This document shows, in pieces, positions 32,041 through 45,900 of a stretch of DNA of 63,938 nucleotides. The translations under genes were made by a program, and so were the position numbers. Numbering within the stretch: the first letter of the stretch is position 1; each line of letters begins with the position of its first letter. The DNA comes from Bimuria novae-zelandiae CBS 107.79 (Eukaryota; Ascomycota; Dothideomycetes; Pleosporales; Didymosphaeriaceae): NCBI GenBank assembly GCA_010015655.1, contig ML976695.1, forward strand, positions 230,462 to 294,399. The letters are read 5' to 3'. The notes under the pieces are model-generated. The model did no database searches. It was not told the origin of the DNA and saw nothing but the letters and a program-made list of their open reading frames with translations.

Positions 32041-33709
32041 CTAAAATGCTAAATAAGGTCCTTAATTAGTATATAATAATTATAGACACCACTACTATTA
32101 GCCTAGTTAGTTATAAGTTTTATAAGCTACTTAAATAGCTTTATAGCATAAGCGCGCCTCTTAGAAATAGATAGTTTAATAATATTATTATTAGTAAGTT
32201 TATCTTCCTCCTTATTACTATTATATAGATTAAGTATTACTCTTATAGTATCACGCGCCTTCTTCAGCTTACGCCCTTATAAGTAATTAGTATAAGTATT
32301 AAATAGAGCTTAGAAAGATATATACCTCTAAGTTCTAGTCTTAGAGAAGAGTAAGAAAGTGAGCTATAATAAGTTTATAAGTAGAAGGACTATTTTAAAT
32401 AAGTAAAATTATAGAGTAGAGTAGTAGAATACTTATACTAAATAATAAAAGTAGTTAGAGCGATAGCACTAATAGTAGCTAGTCTTTATAGCATGCTTAT
32501 AGTACTTATTATTAAAATAACTTTTAAGCTCGCTTTTAATATAGCTAAGGTAAGACTTATCGCGTAACTCTTTTATAGTTACTATAGGTAGATGCGGCGT
32601 AAAGATCTTCTAAGTTATATTACCTTTAGGACTATAATTAGGAGTAGCTAGCTTAGGCTTAAGATTAGGTATAGGCTTAATATTACTACCTTACTTAGTA
32701 TTACTAGAAGATAAAGGCGCGCGAGCGGGCACCTTAGGTAGCTTATTATACTTTTTAAAAGTATAAATTAGAGTTATAAAAATAGTAGTTTCTTAAAGTA
32801 TAAAATGATTCTTTATAGCACACGCGCGCGAGATAGTAGCTTGCCTTAAAGATTTTATCTATAAGGTCTTTTTAGTAGAGCTAGACTATAAAGCACATTA
32901 GTAAATTACTAAAACTAATAAAAAGAGTAGGGGATCTTTAAAGCTTAAATACTATAAGGATAGGTTACTATAGTAGCGTAGCGTAACTGCTATACTAAGA
33001 TCTAAGAACTTATTATAATAATAGCTAAGCAGGAACTTACTTTAAATATAAGAAAATAGATTAGCGCGTAAAAGCTTTAAAAGTAAATTATAAGATATTA
33101 TAAAAGTTTATTATATAACTTAAAGGAGAAAAAATAATGGAGGGGCAAGACTTTGTTTCTCGTAAGCGCAAGCGCAGGCAGCGAGCACGCGTCAACGCTA
33201 AGCAAGATTACGCACCATTGCTTAGCAGCGCGCTACTCCGCTCTAATTAGACAGCGCCGGTCGATTGCGATATCGCGCTCGATTATAAAATACGCTTAAC
33301 TAAGGTCTATAATTCTGCTAAGGAACACCTTAGAAGCTTGTAGTTAACGTCTAAAAGCTTGCTAAGCTAGGGAGTGTGTCGCGGGAATTATCCCTTATAG
33401 GTACCTTAACTAAAAGGATTAGGTAGAACAGGTAAATATAATACTAAATGCTTAGTATAAATACTACTCTTATAGTAACTTTTTATATATTACTAATTAA
33501 TTAATTCGATCTCTAAACCATATACTATCCAGCTCTGCTTACCCTCCATAGTTACACTATAATAAATATCTATAATAATAATACCTTGTACTTTGTAAGT
33601 TTCTACATTAGGTTAAAAATAATTATATAATTAAATAGAAATCCGCACTTTGCGTTTATCTTAAAATGATTCTTACTTAACTTAGCCTTGCCTTTTTTTT
33701 TAGCTATAG
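32041..33709. other. RIP-marked sequence without recognised coding
   Basis: AT-rich with scattered TAG. A GC patch at 33131-33300 is less mutated and contains a small hairpin (GCTAAGCAA...TTGCTTAGC, about 33198-33228). It may include the Copia 3' LTR, but no repeat partner was seen. Confidence 0.35.
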
Positions 33710-33714
33710 CTTAT

Positions 33715-33898
33715 TGCCGCAGAAGCTCTCTAGCTCCTGACTAAAACTTTATTATAATAGCTGGGATTAAGCCGAGCAGCCGGATAGCCAAGCACATAAT
33801 CCCCCTAACTTTATAATTAGTTAAGCTTCTAATTAGGACTTTAACTTCTTAATAGACTATATTTATAACCCCCTTAATTGTTATAACTATGCGCTATA
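33715..33898 (+). repeat. 5' LTR of the small LTR element (184 bp)
   Basis: It pairs with 35633-35754 plus 39362-39423. Differences are almost all transitions of RIP type. Confidence 0.75.
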
Positions 33899-34509
33899 GT
33901 TATAAACCTAGTACTCTTATAATTACTATATAATATGCTTGCTTTGTACTAATTAATAATTATAGTAGTAAACTATTCTTTACTCTTTATTATTTTTATA
34001 TTTACTTCCTAACGCTTAAACCTCGCAATAAAGCTATACTATATAATAATTTCTATAAAGCTCTTAGTAAGTAACTAACTTATAAATTATAACTTATTCT
34101 TACCTTAGTACGCGTAGCTTAAGTACTACGTAAAGACTTAAGGGATATAAAGTTATATTAACTTTAAGACTCTTAAGTAAATAAATATACGTGACCAGGC
34201 TCTAGAGCTACTAGATCTAAAATACTAAAGGCAAGCCTTATATATAATAGGTTAAGCGCTATAAGCTAGAGTCTACTACTTATAGTTAGTTTATAATAAG
34301 CTTGAAGTCCATTAGAACTAGGTTTATATTATAATTTATTTATAAAGGCTAGAGCTCGTAATACTATAATTAAATAAGTAGTAGATGCTGTACGCACTAA
34401 TTAGAGAACTTAGGAATAATCTTTATCTAAGCAATAATAATTAGAAGGAGCAGGTATAACATATATATAAAAAGGTTACCCTACGCCTATAGAGTGGCAG
34501 AATAACAAA

Positions 34510-34755
34510 TGTGACGATCATGGGACTTGCTGTGATCTGGGCATCGTCACAAGGGCGATGGATGGCAGCTGCCACGCTGTGATGGCAGCTGCTACACTGA
34601 GAAGGCAGTCGCAGCATTGAGATGGCAGTTACTAGATAGCGGCAGACTATATGCCGCCTACCGGCCCTCTCGATCCCTTTCTCCTCTTTAGCTTTGAGTC
34701 TTTGTACATAGCGCCAATCTATCAGCCGCAAGGCTTTATCTTGCTGGCCGTTACA
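34510..34755 (-). repeat. Solo LTR, 246 bp
   Basis: TGTGACGATC...GGCCGTTACA with ACAAA duplicated at 34505-34509 and 34756-34760. It holds three or four diverged GATGGCAGCTGCCAC-like units. The 96-residue minus-strand ORF over it is LTR sequence. Orientation is uncertain. Confidence 0.9.
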
Positions 34756-36076
34756 ACAAATATAACTAAATAGCTATCTAAATAGAACCGCACACACGCT
34801 AATGCTGTACTCCTAAATCTTTTTAAAATTAAAAGTATACTTTTAATAAAAGATTTCCTGCGCTTAGTATTAAAATATAATTATGAATAAGCTTAGAAAG
34901 AACTTAATAACTTATCGCAACTAAGTGTAGAAGTAACTCTCTACTTAGAGGTATACGCTCGCTAGCTCACGCAGCTCGTATAAACGTATTTACTACGCTT
35001 AGAGAACGCACTCCTAAGGCTTACTATAAGTGCCTATATAAAGTAAATAGCTAGTATAGATAAAAACTATTAGAGTGTAACTGCCTTTAGTACGCGCTTT
35101 AGGGAAAAGCTTTTTATAATCTCTATAATAAGCCTACAAGTAAGAATATTAGTAAAATTAAGAGCTAGATTTAAAAGAATTAGTAAAAGGTATTATTAAC
35201 TAAGCTTAAGTATAAGGGGTAGGTAGTAGGCCCTCCTCTAGTTTCTATAGGAAATATTAAATCATATATTATAATAAGCCTATATGTAAATAAGGATTTA
35301 CTAGCTAGGCGCTATAATTTTATAACTACCTATTCTCTTCTTATTTATGCTCGCAGGTACTCGTGCGGGTTACGTTATAAGCAAATAGTTACTCTAAAAC
35401 GTTTGTTAAAGCTCTATAGTAGAAGTACGCTACTCCTCTTTTACCTACCTTTTTTAAAAAAAAACCTCTCTCTACTCTCTATATAAAATAGTTACCTAGA
35501 CTCTAGACTAATTACCTAGTATGCTAGGAATCTAAGCGAGACACTTTTTAAGCTCGCTACGTAAGTTTGCCATCTTTTATACCCTAACTTACTACTTTAC
35601 TCTTCTTATTACGCTCTAAGAGCTAGGGGGTATATTATAGAAGCTTGCTGGCTCCTAGCTAGAACTTTATTATACTAGCTAGAATTAAGCTAAATAGTAA
35701 GATAGCCAAGCACGTGATTCCTCTAACTCTATTAATAGCTAAGCTTCTAAGTAGCAGTGATGTTCACGGATGGATTGGATATCCATCCATGCAAAATCCA
35801 CAAAATCCATGGAAATCTAATCCATCCGTTTTAAGCTTATTATGTTCCACTATTGGACGCTACAGATGTCGCAAAAGCTTATTCTAGCGTTCAGTATTAA
35901 GTATATCCATCTTAATAGCTATTTTAGTATTAAGAATCGTTACTTTAGCCACGCAGGCACTCGAACTAGATAATATATTAATACCCTATTAACAATATAG
36001 CAGAAATAGATTAATAAAGTGCCTTAGTATTTTAATATAGGAGAAAAGAGCACTATAAAAAACAGCGCGTAAAATT

Positions 36077-38520
36077 CTAGTCTAATATCTCCTCATCTAT
36101 ATTATCTAATTCGTCCAAGTCCTCCACAAACTTATCACTAATCTTAATTAATCCTGCCCTCTCCCATAAAGCCATACACTCGTAATGCCCTATAATATCG
36201 TCACTAAGACAATTACGGGGCTTCGTAATAAGGTTACCTGCGCCGCTGAAAGCTCTCTCAGGTCCATCGCTTATAGGCATGGCAGAAAGTACGTTAAGAG
36301 CCATCTAAGATACTCTTAGCTAGCGTCGTCGTTGCTTATCCTGTTACCACTAAATAAAAGGAGGAACATTAATAGCAAACTAAGAGAGCTTAAGGTACTT
36401 TACTAACTTATTACTATCTACTTATTATTTCTTATTTGCCTTTGTTTAACCTTTTCGCGTAAAGGTCTCCTATCTTAAAAGCGCTTAGGCGGTCTCAGAA
36501 GAAGATAGGTCTATCTCCTATTAGTTAAGTATTATTCTATCCTTATAATTATGGTTATACAGCTCTTTGATCCATCCTTGTGCGATACCTAGCCAAGTTA
36601 GATGCTCTATTGCCCATTAAGAACGGATGTAATCCATGCCCCGGGTAGGATCTAAGACGATTGCCACCGTGTAGGCCGGAGACTCTGTAAACAAGGTGTA
36701 GTACTTCGATGCCATCTCCCAGCCTTTGTAAAGACGCTATTTAAGCTAGATATCTCCATCCGTTCGTGCTTGAAGTTCTTGAGCTTCGAGGTCCGTTAAG
36801 AGATTATCTAGCGAAGTGTATAACTATCTAATATTACTATACTCTTAAGAATCGTCGTTACTATTACTAAGATAACCTTAGAGGCACAAAGTAAGCTTAT
36901 TTAGAGGTTTAAGAAGCTTAAGATTCTCCTTTAAGTACTACTACTCGGCTATAGAAAGACAGAGATCTAGTTAATAGTAACTAATAGTGTCAGATTTGAT
37001 AGTGTTCTGTCACTTTGAGATAATGCAATGATGAGAATTAATGGTTGTGATGATTTATTGATGATGTTGGTGTTCTGTGTGTGTGTGGAATGCAGATGTG
37101 TGCGAGGCTCCAAATAAGTGCCGCTGCAGCGCTAGCCCTATTTAGAATAGTACAAAAGAGAGAGTGCTCCAGCCTCATGTCCACAACAGATAGAGGCCAT
37201 ATAATCGGACAAATAGATTAACTTTACTAGCTGCTACTTTGCCGCTGCGATCTAGTATTATTAAGAGACCGTAATTTATCTTTATAAAAGTTATCGAGCA
37301 CCTCTTTAAGCACTATAGCTTACTTAATTATTAGGTATATAGAATTCTAGTAAGTAGCGTTACTAAGTATTAACTGCAAAGGTCTTATGAGGCCATCCAA
37401 TCACACCCATCCAGGATAAACTTCCTAAGTAGTAATAAACCTAGCGTTTCTTAAGGTGTTTTTCCTAATCTATTTAATAATATTGCGAAGCTTTCCGATA
37501 GTCCTATAAGCTTTATATTACTTAAAAAATGCCACCTCCTCTGCCTAAGTTAGGCCACTAATATTAGCTCCGAACATTAGCGCTTTCGCGATAAGGTTAA
37601 AGATATGCCCTATACACCTTATACGCTGCTACTTAGGGTTAAAGTTAAGCTAATTCTCCCTAAAAATCTCCCCTAGAGCGTCTATTGCCGTATCGTTAGC
37701 TATAGCATTATTGGAGGTAAGATATCTTACGCGGTCTTAAAGCCCCTAGTGGGAGATAACCCCCTATAGCGATACCGTAATTATTTCTACTAGTATAGGC
37801 ATCTTTTATAGCTTTAAGAGCAAGAAGAAGGTTTCGTGGATTGCCTTTCTTGTTAAGAAACTATGCGATAACACTATTATACGACTTATTATTACTAGAA
37901 GTCTATAAGTCGAAGGCTAGGTGAATCTTCGTAATAGCTTGGTCCAGGTAGGCAGTAACTACATCTTTCGAACGTGCGTACTCCACGGAGATCCTACGCC
38001 TTATTGTATTGCGAGATGGGATTGCGCGAGGCATCTTTGTAGCTAAATTAAAATACTAAAACACCTCACGGAGCTCCTTAGCATCCAGCTTAACAAAGGG
38101 GATCCTGCTTATAACGATCTATCTAACTAAAAGTTGATAGAACTTATTAACGTTAAAGGAAGACGCCACAGCATTAATAGTAGCTAAACCTTCTAGAGAA
38201 GATATATTAAGCGCGAACTAATCTATCTTATCCTGCCCTATAAGGGGCCGACGATTTAGATTAAAGATCTTATGTTTCTTAAGATGACTAGCAACTAACC
38301 TACACCCCTTTCTTACATTAAGGATCTTCGCCTTAAAGCAGTTAATATAGCACGGTTTATATAAAAAGAACCAAGTAAATGTCTTCTTATCCGTGCTTTT
38401 AAGTAGGACGCCGTACTTCTAGATCTATAAGTTAAGCCTCCCTTTAGGATTATATACCTTAGGGTAAGTGTTAAACGCCCAGTTATCAGTAAGGTTAACT
38501 TAAAAGTAATTAAAGCTTAA
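36077..38520 (-). pseudogene. hAT transposase relic
   Basis: On the minus strand a degenerate BED-type zinc-finger region lies at about 38.45-38.25 kb (KTFTWFFLYKP...ASHLKKHKI). A central block at about 36.75-36.6 kb reads GWEMASKYYTLFTESPAY then VAIVLDPTRGMDYI. The C-terminal dimerisation domain is an open frame at 36304-36077: LNVLSAMPISDGPERAFSGA, then CLSDDIIGHYECMALW. The middle is RIP-marked and carries the solo LTR. The protein binds the ends and moves the element in active relatives; here it is dead. Confidence 0.85.
36988..37211 (-). repeat. Solo LTR, 224 bp, inside the hAT
   Basis: TGTCAGATTTG...ATAATCGGACA on the plus strand, with AATAG duplicated at 36983-36987 and 37212-37216. 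It is a close inverted relative of 46879-47103. Confidence 0.93.
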
Positions 38521-39428
38521 TATCTTAATCTCGCGGCGTCTCGTGGCATGTATAAAGTCTCTAGCTAATACTAATTAAATTAGGGTAGTATATTGCGAAG
38601 TTAATTCTGATGCCTCTAATTAAGAATTAAGCTAATTATTAACACTAGTATCTACAGTAACGGGGTTAGTAATAGAGCCACAAACATCGTTAATAGACAT
38701 ACTAAGTAACTATAAGTTTATACCGTACGTACTACTACTCTGCTGGCCACTTTAAGTTAATAGAACGGATAGTTGTAGGAAGCCTTATAAGTCCGGCACC
38801 AACGCCACTTCTAGCGCCTAGACACGCTTACGGGTTTACAACAAGGCAAAATTTAACTTAATCTATTATTTTACCCCTTTAATAGGCGTCTTAATAGCCT
38901 CCGAAGCTTCCATAATTATTAGCGTAGGTAAGGAGACACTAGGTGGCTCTAGAGAGGTCCTTATACGTTGGTGCCGTAGGCGCTTACCATTCAACCAAAG
39001 GCGCATTTTAATAGATAATTAGACAACTAGTAAAGATAAGTCGCGGGATTTAAAAAAATACTAAATAAAAGCAGCTTTAACCATTTTAGAGCTATTAAAC
39101 AGGTGTTATAGAAGTTTCGTTAAACTAGGTAAGGTTAAGTTTAGATATTACGATTTTTTGGGTCGCTTGCCTCAACAAGCCACAGGAAAACTATTAGACG
39201 ACAAAACTACTAATTTAATACCTTAATTAGGTCTAGACAACGCCTAATTAGGTATAGAACAATCTACGTGGATGGATTGGATTTCCATGGGCTGTTTGGA
39301 TTGGGATGGATATGGATGGATTCGTTAATCCAATCCATCCATGGACATCACTGCTAAGTAGAACTTTTACTTCTTAATAAACTTTATTTACAAGCTCCCT
39401 GATCGTTGTAACTATGCGCCGCACTTAT

Positions 39429-40514
39429 ACTACTACGGGCTACTCTAAGTTCTCTTAATTTTATGGGTCCTTATCTTCTAGATTATCTACTAGCTAGTGT
39501 AGAAAATTAAAAAGACAATTATATATAAGCTAAATATACTAGATTTAAGGTTTTTAGTTCTTGGTTATAAAATTCTTTGCCTCTTTAAACTATTTTAGCG
39601 TCGTAGTAACTAGTTTAAGATAGTGCTATTTTAAAACGGATAGTCTAAGTCGCTTAAGGTCGCGAAAGTCTATTTCAGCTATATCGCTATTACCTAACGT
39701 ATACCCTAATTTTATAATAATATCTTATTTTAGCTATTTATTAATATATTTCTAGAGTTTAATTGCACGCGTATATATATTATATATTAAATTCTATCGT
39801 GCTTTAACGTCGCGGATAATAGATAACCGTTCTTTAGATGATAGATATTATTATGTAGTAATAAAAGGCTTATAATATTATTGTAATGCATCTACAGCAA
39901 TGCAGATAGCCTAGAGTTAGTAATTAATTATCTTGTAATAAATATATGTAATAAAAGCGTACATACTTTACAAAGTGAATTTAGGACCAATATTTACCCC
40001 TCTATATCTTAAATATAGTATCTTTATATTATTTACCTATCAATAAGCTTATTAGACGCTGCTAGCTTAAGATGCCAGATAATATCCTAGAAAATAAGAT
40101 TAATAATATATGCCATATATGCAATTGAAGTTTTATTTAAGTTCTAATTAATATTTTCATTACGTAGCTTCCCTTGCAGAGCACGAGTAAACGTACTATT
40201 AATTTTAGTATTATTATAAGTAATAGCTAACAGGCGTGGTTAAGTGCTTGTTTCAAAAAAAACCTATAAAAGATGTTACAATTAATGTAGTAAGACAAAG
40301 AATAACCGTGCAAATCAGTAAAATTAGTGTATTATATATTATATTATTCTTATTGTTTTAATGTTGCCCTGTACCCGAGCCAGCAAAAGGGTCTACTTTT
40401 ATAACGTATCTTATAATACTCTTAAGGTAAGAGGTGCTTATTAGGGTAAGGAAGCAGCATTAGACTACCCTTATATGGCATGCGTAACACACTTTCCTTA
40501 TAAAACTATTACGC
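39429..40514 (-). other. Probable 3' LTR region of the outer Copia (C) and flank
   Basis: On the minus strand the polypurine tract (ATAAGGGGGTG, around 40514-40524) is followed by a TGCGTAATAG start. The LTR presumably runs down from about 40514, but its end is not determined. The rest down to 39429 is AT-rich and unassigned. Confidence 0.45.
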
Positions 40515-42556
40515 ACCCCCTTATCCTGTAGTTAATCTATAGCGTAAGGATAAATCTCTTAGGCGTCCTTCTCTATCTCACGAATCTTTAAACGAATGTC
40601 TATAAGGCGTAGCTATTATATAAATTTAATATGTTTCTATTACGGAAGAATCTTTAGTATGCTATTAGTAGGTATTTAGTTTATAAACTTTTATTAGATA
40701 TAGAAATACTTCTCCTTAACCTCTTAACAGTTCTAGTTCTAGTAGATATTAACGTGTTTAAGCTTAGTACTAAGCATAACGTACTCCACAAGCGAGTGAC
40801 CGGAAATTCCAAGACCCTATTAAAATCTACACTCTATACAATATTACAGAACGCGCATAAATGGTTATAAGAAATTATAGTAGGCTAATTTAATTAGAAT
40901 TAACTTTTATTTCTTTTTTACATGTGCGCGAATTATACCTAGCCTTACTATAGTATTTATAATACTATTAAGTTAATTTACTTTTGTTAGCGCGCACCCT
41001 CTTCTTTACCCTTTTTTATTACTACGCGCTATAAAGTCCTTTAAGATAGGTAGTTACTAGCTATTAGTAACTATAAGAACTCCTTCCTACTATAATTAAT
41101 TTTTTTTATATAATTTCTATTACATGATAACCTTATTAGTAGCTTAAAGCTTAGTAATTTATTTTTACGCTAATACTAGCTTATACACTACTATTATTAC
41201 ACGTTTTACTATCTTTTTAAAGATCTTAACTATACTTATTAGAAAACCATCTAGTTGCCTCTAAATCTTCTCCTGTACTAGCGTTAATTATGCCCTAAAT
41301 TCTAGGGTATTACTAGGCGATTGCGACGACCCCGCACTATTACGTATAGTATAAGGTAGAAACGTATATAGATAGATATTAAGTTTTAATATTATTATTT
41401 TTAGGTTAAGTGGAATAAGGCTAGCGCCTTAAAAGGCTTTTTAAATATTACTTTATATAATTATAGCCTCAAAAGTAGTAATAAAGGAAGCTAAGAACCT
41501 AATTTTAGTAATATACGTAATATAGTTACGTATTAGATCTTAAGCTTAGCGCCTATACGCTTTCTTTCATGGCAAGAAACATCCTATATCTAGTGGCTAT
41601 AGGAGGTGCGACGAATATAAAGACATATAGAGAGTAATAATCTTATTATCTTTATAGTATTTGCTAGAATTTAAGCAAGTTATAGCTTTTATAGCTATTA
41701 ATAATAAGTAACTAATAGCTACTAATAGTATACTTTTTATATACACGTTAAAGTACTTTAGCCACTATAAACTAAGCTTGTTTATTATTTAGCTATTCCT
41801 AGAGACTATAAAAATCTAGTCGCGAGGCCTTCTCTTAGTACTAGATAGAGAGGTGGTGCTTGCCCTAGAAGATAGTAAAGGATAGAATCGCCTAGCCTAT
41901 CGTATTAACGTCCTAGATAACTATAGTCTACTTCTAGTTATCCTACTACACGCTTCACATCATCACCAACTTTTGAAATTTTGAGAAAGTGGTCAAAACT
42001 GCATAGTTTTTATCTCATTTATCTTAGTTTCATCTAAATACTACTCCTAGCCATCCTCAGGTACCGCACGCGTGCGGTGGTTTGATGATAGCGATGGAGA
42101 CGCCTTAGAGACCCCCTCTGGGGGCCTCTATAGCGACCCGCCCACTAGACCCTGAGTCTGCGCGATAGAATAACCTCTAGCACGCCTTAAGAAAGTGCTA
42201 ATAGTCTAATATTTACCCTTTTAAACGCCTCTCCTTTAGTAGAGGCGTGCTTATTTACCTTACTAATATAGAAACTATAGCTAGTGTCCTTAATTCCTAC
42301 CTTACGGCTACCCCTAAGGTAGTAGAGACCTAAGAAAAGATAGTAATAATAATAGCTAATACTATTAATTACTACCTTATTAAATTTAAGCACCTAAAGG
42401 AGCTAGTAGCTACTATTACTCTTTATAACTACATTATATAGGCGCTAAAAAACTCTATTATTACGCTAAGCCTTCGCCTTAATCTAGTAAGGACTAGCTA
42501 CGACTTTATAACCATAGCCTACACTATAAATAGTGATAGTAGCCTTACCGCCTAGC

Positions 42557-42707
42557 TGTCATGGCACTAACCTGGTTTGGTTGGGTGTAGTTACGTGGCT
42601 TAACGTAGATCCCCTTATTATATTTAGCACCTCGCGTCCCCTATAGTTTGCCTCCTTATAGCGTAACGTAGTTCTTCCCTAGACTATCTTATATTCGTCC
42701 CGTAATA
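42557..42707 (+). repeat. 5' LTR of Gypsy B
   Basis: TGTCATGGCACTAACC to CCGTAATA, where the terminal CA has mutated to TA. It differs from the 3' LTR at 18 positions, all transitions by my hand alignment. Confidence 0.93.
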
Positions 42708-42979
42708 GTTTACGCCGTCTATAATTAGCTACGCTATTTTATTTATAATTAAGATCCCTTAAACCTCGCGCGATTTCTAATCGCGCGCCTAATAGCCTAG
42801 CCCCTAAAACCTACCCGCGACTAGAAAACTCCCATCTAGAGCTAAAAACACTAAACCTAGACTACGCTATTGACTAACCTACGCTGCGCACCTTGTTCCT
42901 GCCTACTACCCCCACGAATTACTATAAACACACCCGAGATACACGCCTAATAGGGTAAAGCACTAGCTAACGCGATTAA

Positions 42980-45900
42980 AAACGCGTTCCTAAATGTCGC
43001 TATAGCAGTTTGCCCTAGCGTAGCCTATAATTACCTAAATATTATCTACATCCTCTAAGATAATAGTACAACTATAAATTAATTTAATGCTGTCTACTAG
43101 GCAGCTAAATCAGTAATAAACTACCTTATTAACTATAATACTTATCTAGAAAATAAAGTTACGAAATTTTAAGACAAACTTTCTAACTCGCGATAACAAC
43201 ACGCCACTACTATTAAATAACACGCTACTACTATTAAGTAACTTATAAAAGCCTTACTTAATAGTTGCTTTATTAAAAACTAACCCCGCCGAATAACTAT
43301 AGACCCTAAACTATTTAGTAGCAAGGAGAAAGACGTTGTAAAGCGCTAGATAAAATACGTTAACTAGCGCTTATAGCTAGTTTAAACCTTCTCTATTAAC
43401 GAGAGCACATTTACTAACAAGTTCTTCTATTTCTAGTATATCGCGGGCCTGCTAGAAGGGACTGCATATAGACTATACCGTAAGAAATTTAATAATATTA
43501 TTAAATATAAAGATAACCTAAACGCCTAGCACTAGCGCACATACTTAGAGTGCCTTACTAAACTTAATAAGTAATATAAGACTCTTAACTTGTCCTAGAC
43601 CGTATCCTAAGCTTTCAATAACCTCTAAATAACTAATAAACCTTTTTAGAACTTTATCGCTAAGTTTAATATCCTTACTAAGAAATGTGGTAGGATAGTA
43701 GCGTAGAAAGTTAAAGCACTATAGCTTAAAGTCTCCTAGGAACTATTAGATAAAATGTCCTATTAGCTACTACGCCCAGGCAGAGAAGATTTCCACAAGT
43801 AGTGTGAGATGTACCAATCTATCTACGACAACCTCGTCTCCAAGAACCACTACGACAAATTGCGCAACGCCCGCCCCAATGCCCGATAGCCCCAAGCCCA
43901 AGCCCAAGCCCAGGCCCCAGCCCAACCACCGCAGATGGGCACCAGCGATCCTATGGTACTAGACGCCCTCTAGCAACCACGCATTTCCCGCGAATAGTGT
44001 ATTTAGCAGGGCCTCTACTTTTACTATAAAAAACCTAGTTACTCTAAAAATAACTACACTAAGAAAAAACGCGCGGACGCTAGACGTAGTTAAGCTTTTT
44101 AAGGCTAGAACCCTAATACCTAGAACTAGCTAAGCTATAGTATAAGCTATAGCTAGATCCCCTTAGCTTACACCTACGGCGCGCCTGGCCTGTATAGTAG
44201 TCACCTTAGCCTGTACGGTAATTAGCACGGCTAAAGAAATTCGTCCTCCCTAAACTATCTTTAAGCACTAGAATACGGAGAAACCTATAGCATAACCTCC
44301 CTACCCCTATTAATAGGAAGCCTAGTAGATTTTACACTAAAAATAAGGTTGCTATAGGGAAAAGAGTAGCCTCTATTTAAAGTTACGAATAGAGGCTAAC
44401 TAAAGAAAGGTAACTAAAATAGATTTATCGCTGCCTCTATAACACTAAGCCCTTTAGACTTAGATTAATAAATAGTAAATTACTACTTATTTTTACTACC
44501 TTTTCCCTTGCGCCTAACTAGCATGTAAATATAATTAGCCTTATTAATAGTAAATGCTTAGCAAGAGGGTTCGCAGACTATAAATTTATCTAAACCTAAG
44601 ATATTAAGACTAAACCTACGCTAGTACGACACCTACTACTCTTAGCTAATAAAAAGCTAGCTAGATCTATATTAGAATACTTTATTTTAAAAGTTATTAT
44701 TAGTAATTATTAGGAAATGTGCCTATTCTTCGTAACAGACCTCTCTTAAGACACCCTAATTATCCTAGGCCTCCCCTAATTATAACGCCATAACCTAGTA
44801 ATTAACTAGTCCTAAATGTTACTTATATTCTCTTTATAATATTGCCAGACCTACTACCTCCCCCTAGGGATCTAGACTAGCGAAGCGACAGTCCTGCCAG
44901 ACCCTCCTAAACACTCTTACGACCTCCCTATACCTAGTAAACCAACTCGTTGTCTATAACCCGAACGCCTAGTGGAAGAACCCCCTAATAAAAGCACTTT
45001 TACCTAACGTAACTAGTCCTTAGCACTACTACTATAGACAAACTACTAGCTACCTAGCGTTAAAAACGTTAAAGATAAAAACTACAATAGTAACGTTATA
45101 CTAGTTAACAACTTAAACATGCCTATCCTACACATTGAAACCACGCTGACTCTAGGCAAAAATTACTACCGTACATTTAGATCCTCTTGGTACACAGGCC
45201 CTGAAACCCGCGCCTAAATGATTCCCAACCTGCAAAAAGTTAGACCAACTCCAGCCTCTCTAACTGCAGGGCAACGTCGCAAAAGTAAGCCACTCCTAAG
45301 CTGCCGCTCCCCCCCTTAAGCGTGCCGCTTCCGCGACCCCCTTGCGACGAACCCTAGTTATAAGAACGTTTAGACTTATTTAATATTAAGCTTATAAGAG
45401 TAACGGGCTTTATCTAGTTCTATTATAACCCTATTGTAAAAGCAATAAAAGTTACTTAGGATAAACTAGATTACTTAAATACTAAGCCCCTAGAATGCTA
45501 TCGCATTCCTAATCTACTAAAGGAGTATTACAAAATAGTTATCCTTAGGCTTAATAAGAAAACTAGGCTAGGATATAGTTTAATAAAACTAAGAGAACTT
45601 TTCCCTAGTAAACTCTAAGACTTTATTAGCGAATGCTTTACACTATCCCGCTTAGCCAGGATTACTAAAGCTAACATTAACAAATTTATAAAGGGTAAGC
45701 CTAAACGCACAGCAGAAGACATTAAAAAGAAGCTCCTAATATAGCTCTATAACCTACATAAAGCCTTCCTACCAAAACTAGCTAATAAACTTCCCCCACG
45801 CCGATCCTAGGACCATAAGATAGAGATTATACCAGGTAAAGAGCCCCCTTACCTTAAGAATTAACTAATAAGCCCCTAAAAACTTAAAGTTATTTAAAAA

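Larger units (their letters stand above)
35755..39353 (-). mobile_element. hAT-family DNA transposon
   Basis: Inverted ends CAGTGATGTTCACGGATGGA (left) and CAGTGATGTCCATGGATGGA (right, complemented), with a perfect 8-bp duplication CTAAGTAG at 35747-35754 and 39354-39361, define a 3599-bp element. Short ends beginning CAGTG and an 8-bp duplication are hallmarks of hAT. GGATGGATTGGAT-type subterminal repeats occur at both ends. It carries a solo LTR at 36988-37211. Confidence 0.93.
33715..39423 (+). mobile_element. Small LTR retrotransposon, probably non-autonomous, with nested hAT and solo LTR
   Basis: The 5' LTR at 33715-33898 starts TGCCGCAGAAGC. The 3' LTR starts TATTATAGAAGC at 35633, an exact RIP derivative, and ends GCGCCGCA at 39423. 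CTTAT is duplicated at 33710-33714 and 39424-39428. Without the hAT (35755-39353) and the solo LTR (34510-34755), the native length is about 1.85 kb with an interior of about 1.5 kb, too short for a full gag-pol. A purine run (AGCTAGGGGGTA) precedes the 3' LTR. The interior is mutated and no pol domain can be read; a short gag is possible. Confidence 0.75.

Noticed and set aside
18545..33700. Mitochondrial DNA insertion, because of the AT-richness
   Set aside because: Stop-masked translations give Gypsy and Copia proteins, and LTRs with duplications bound the region.
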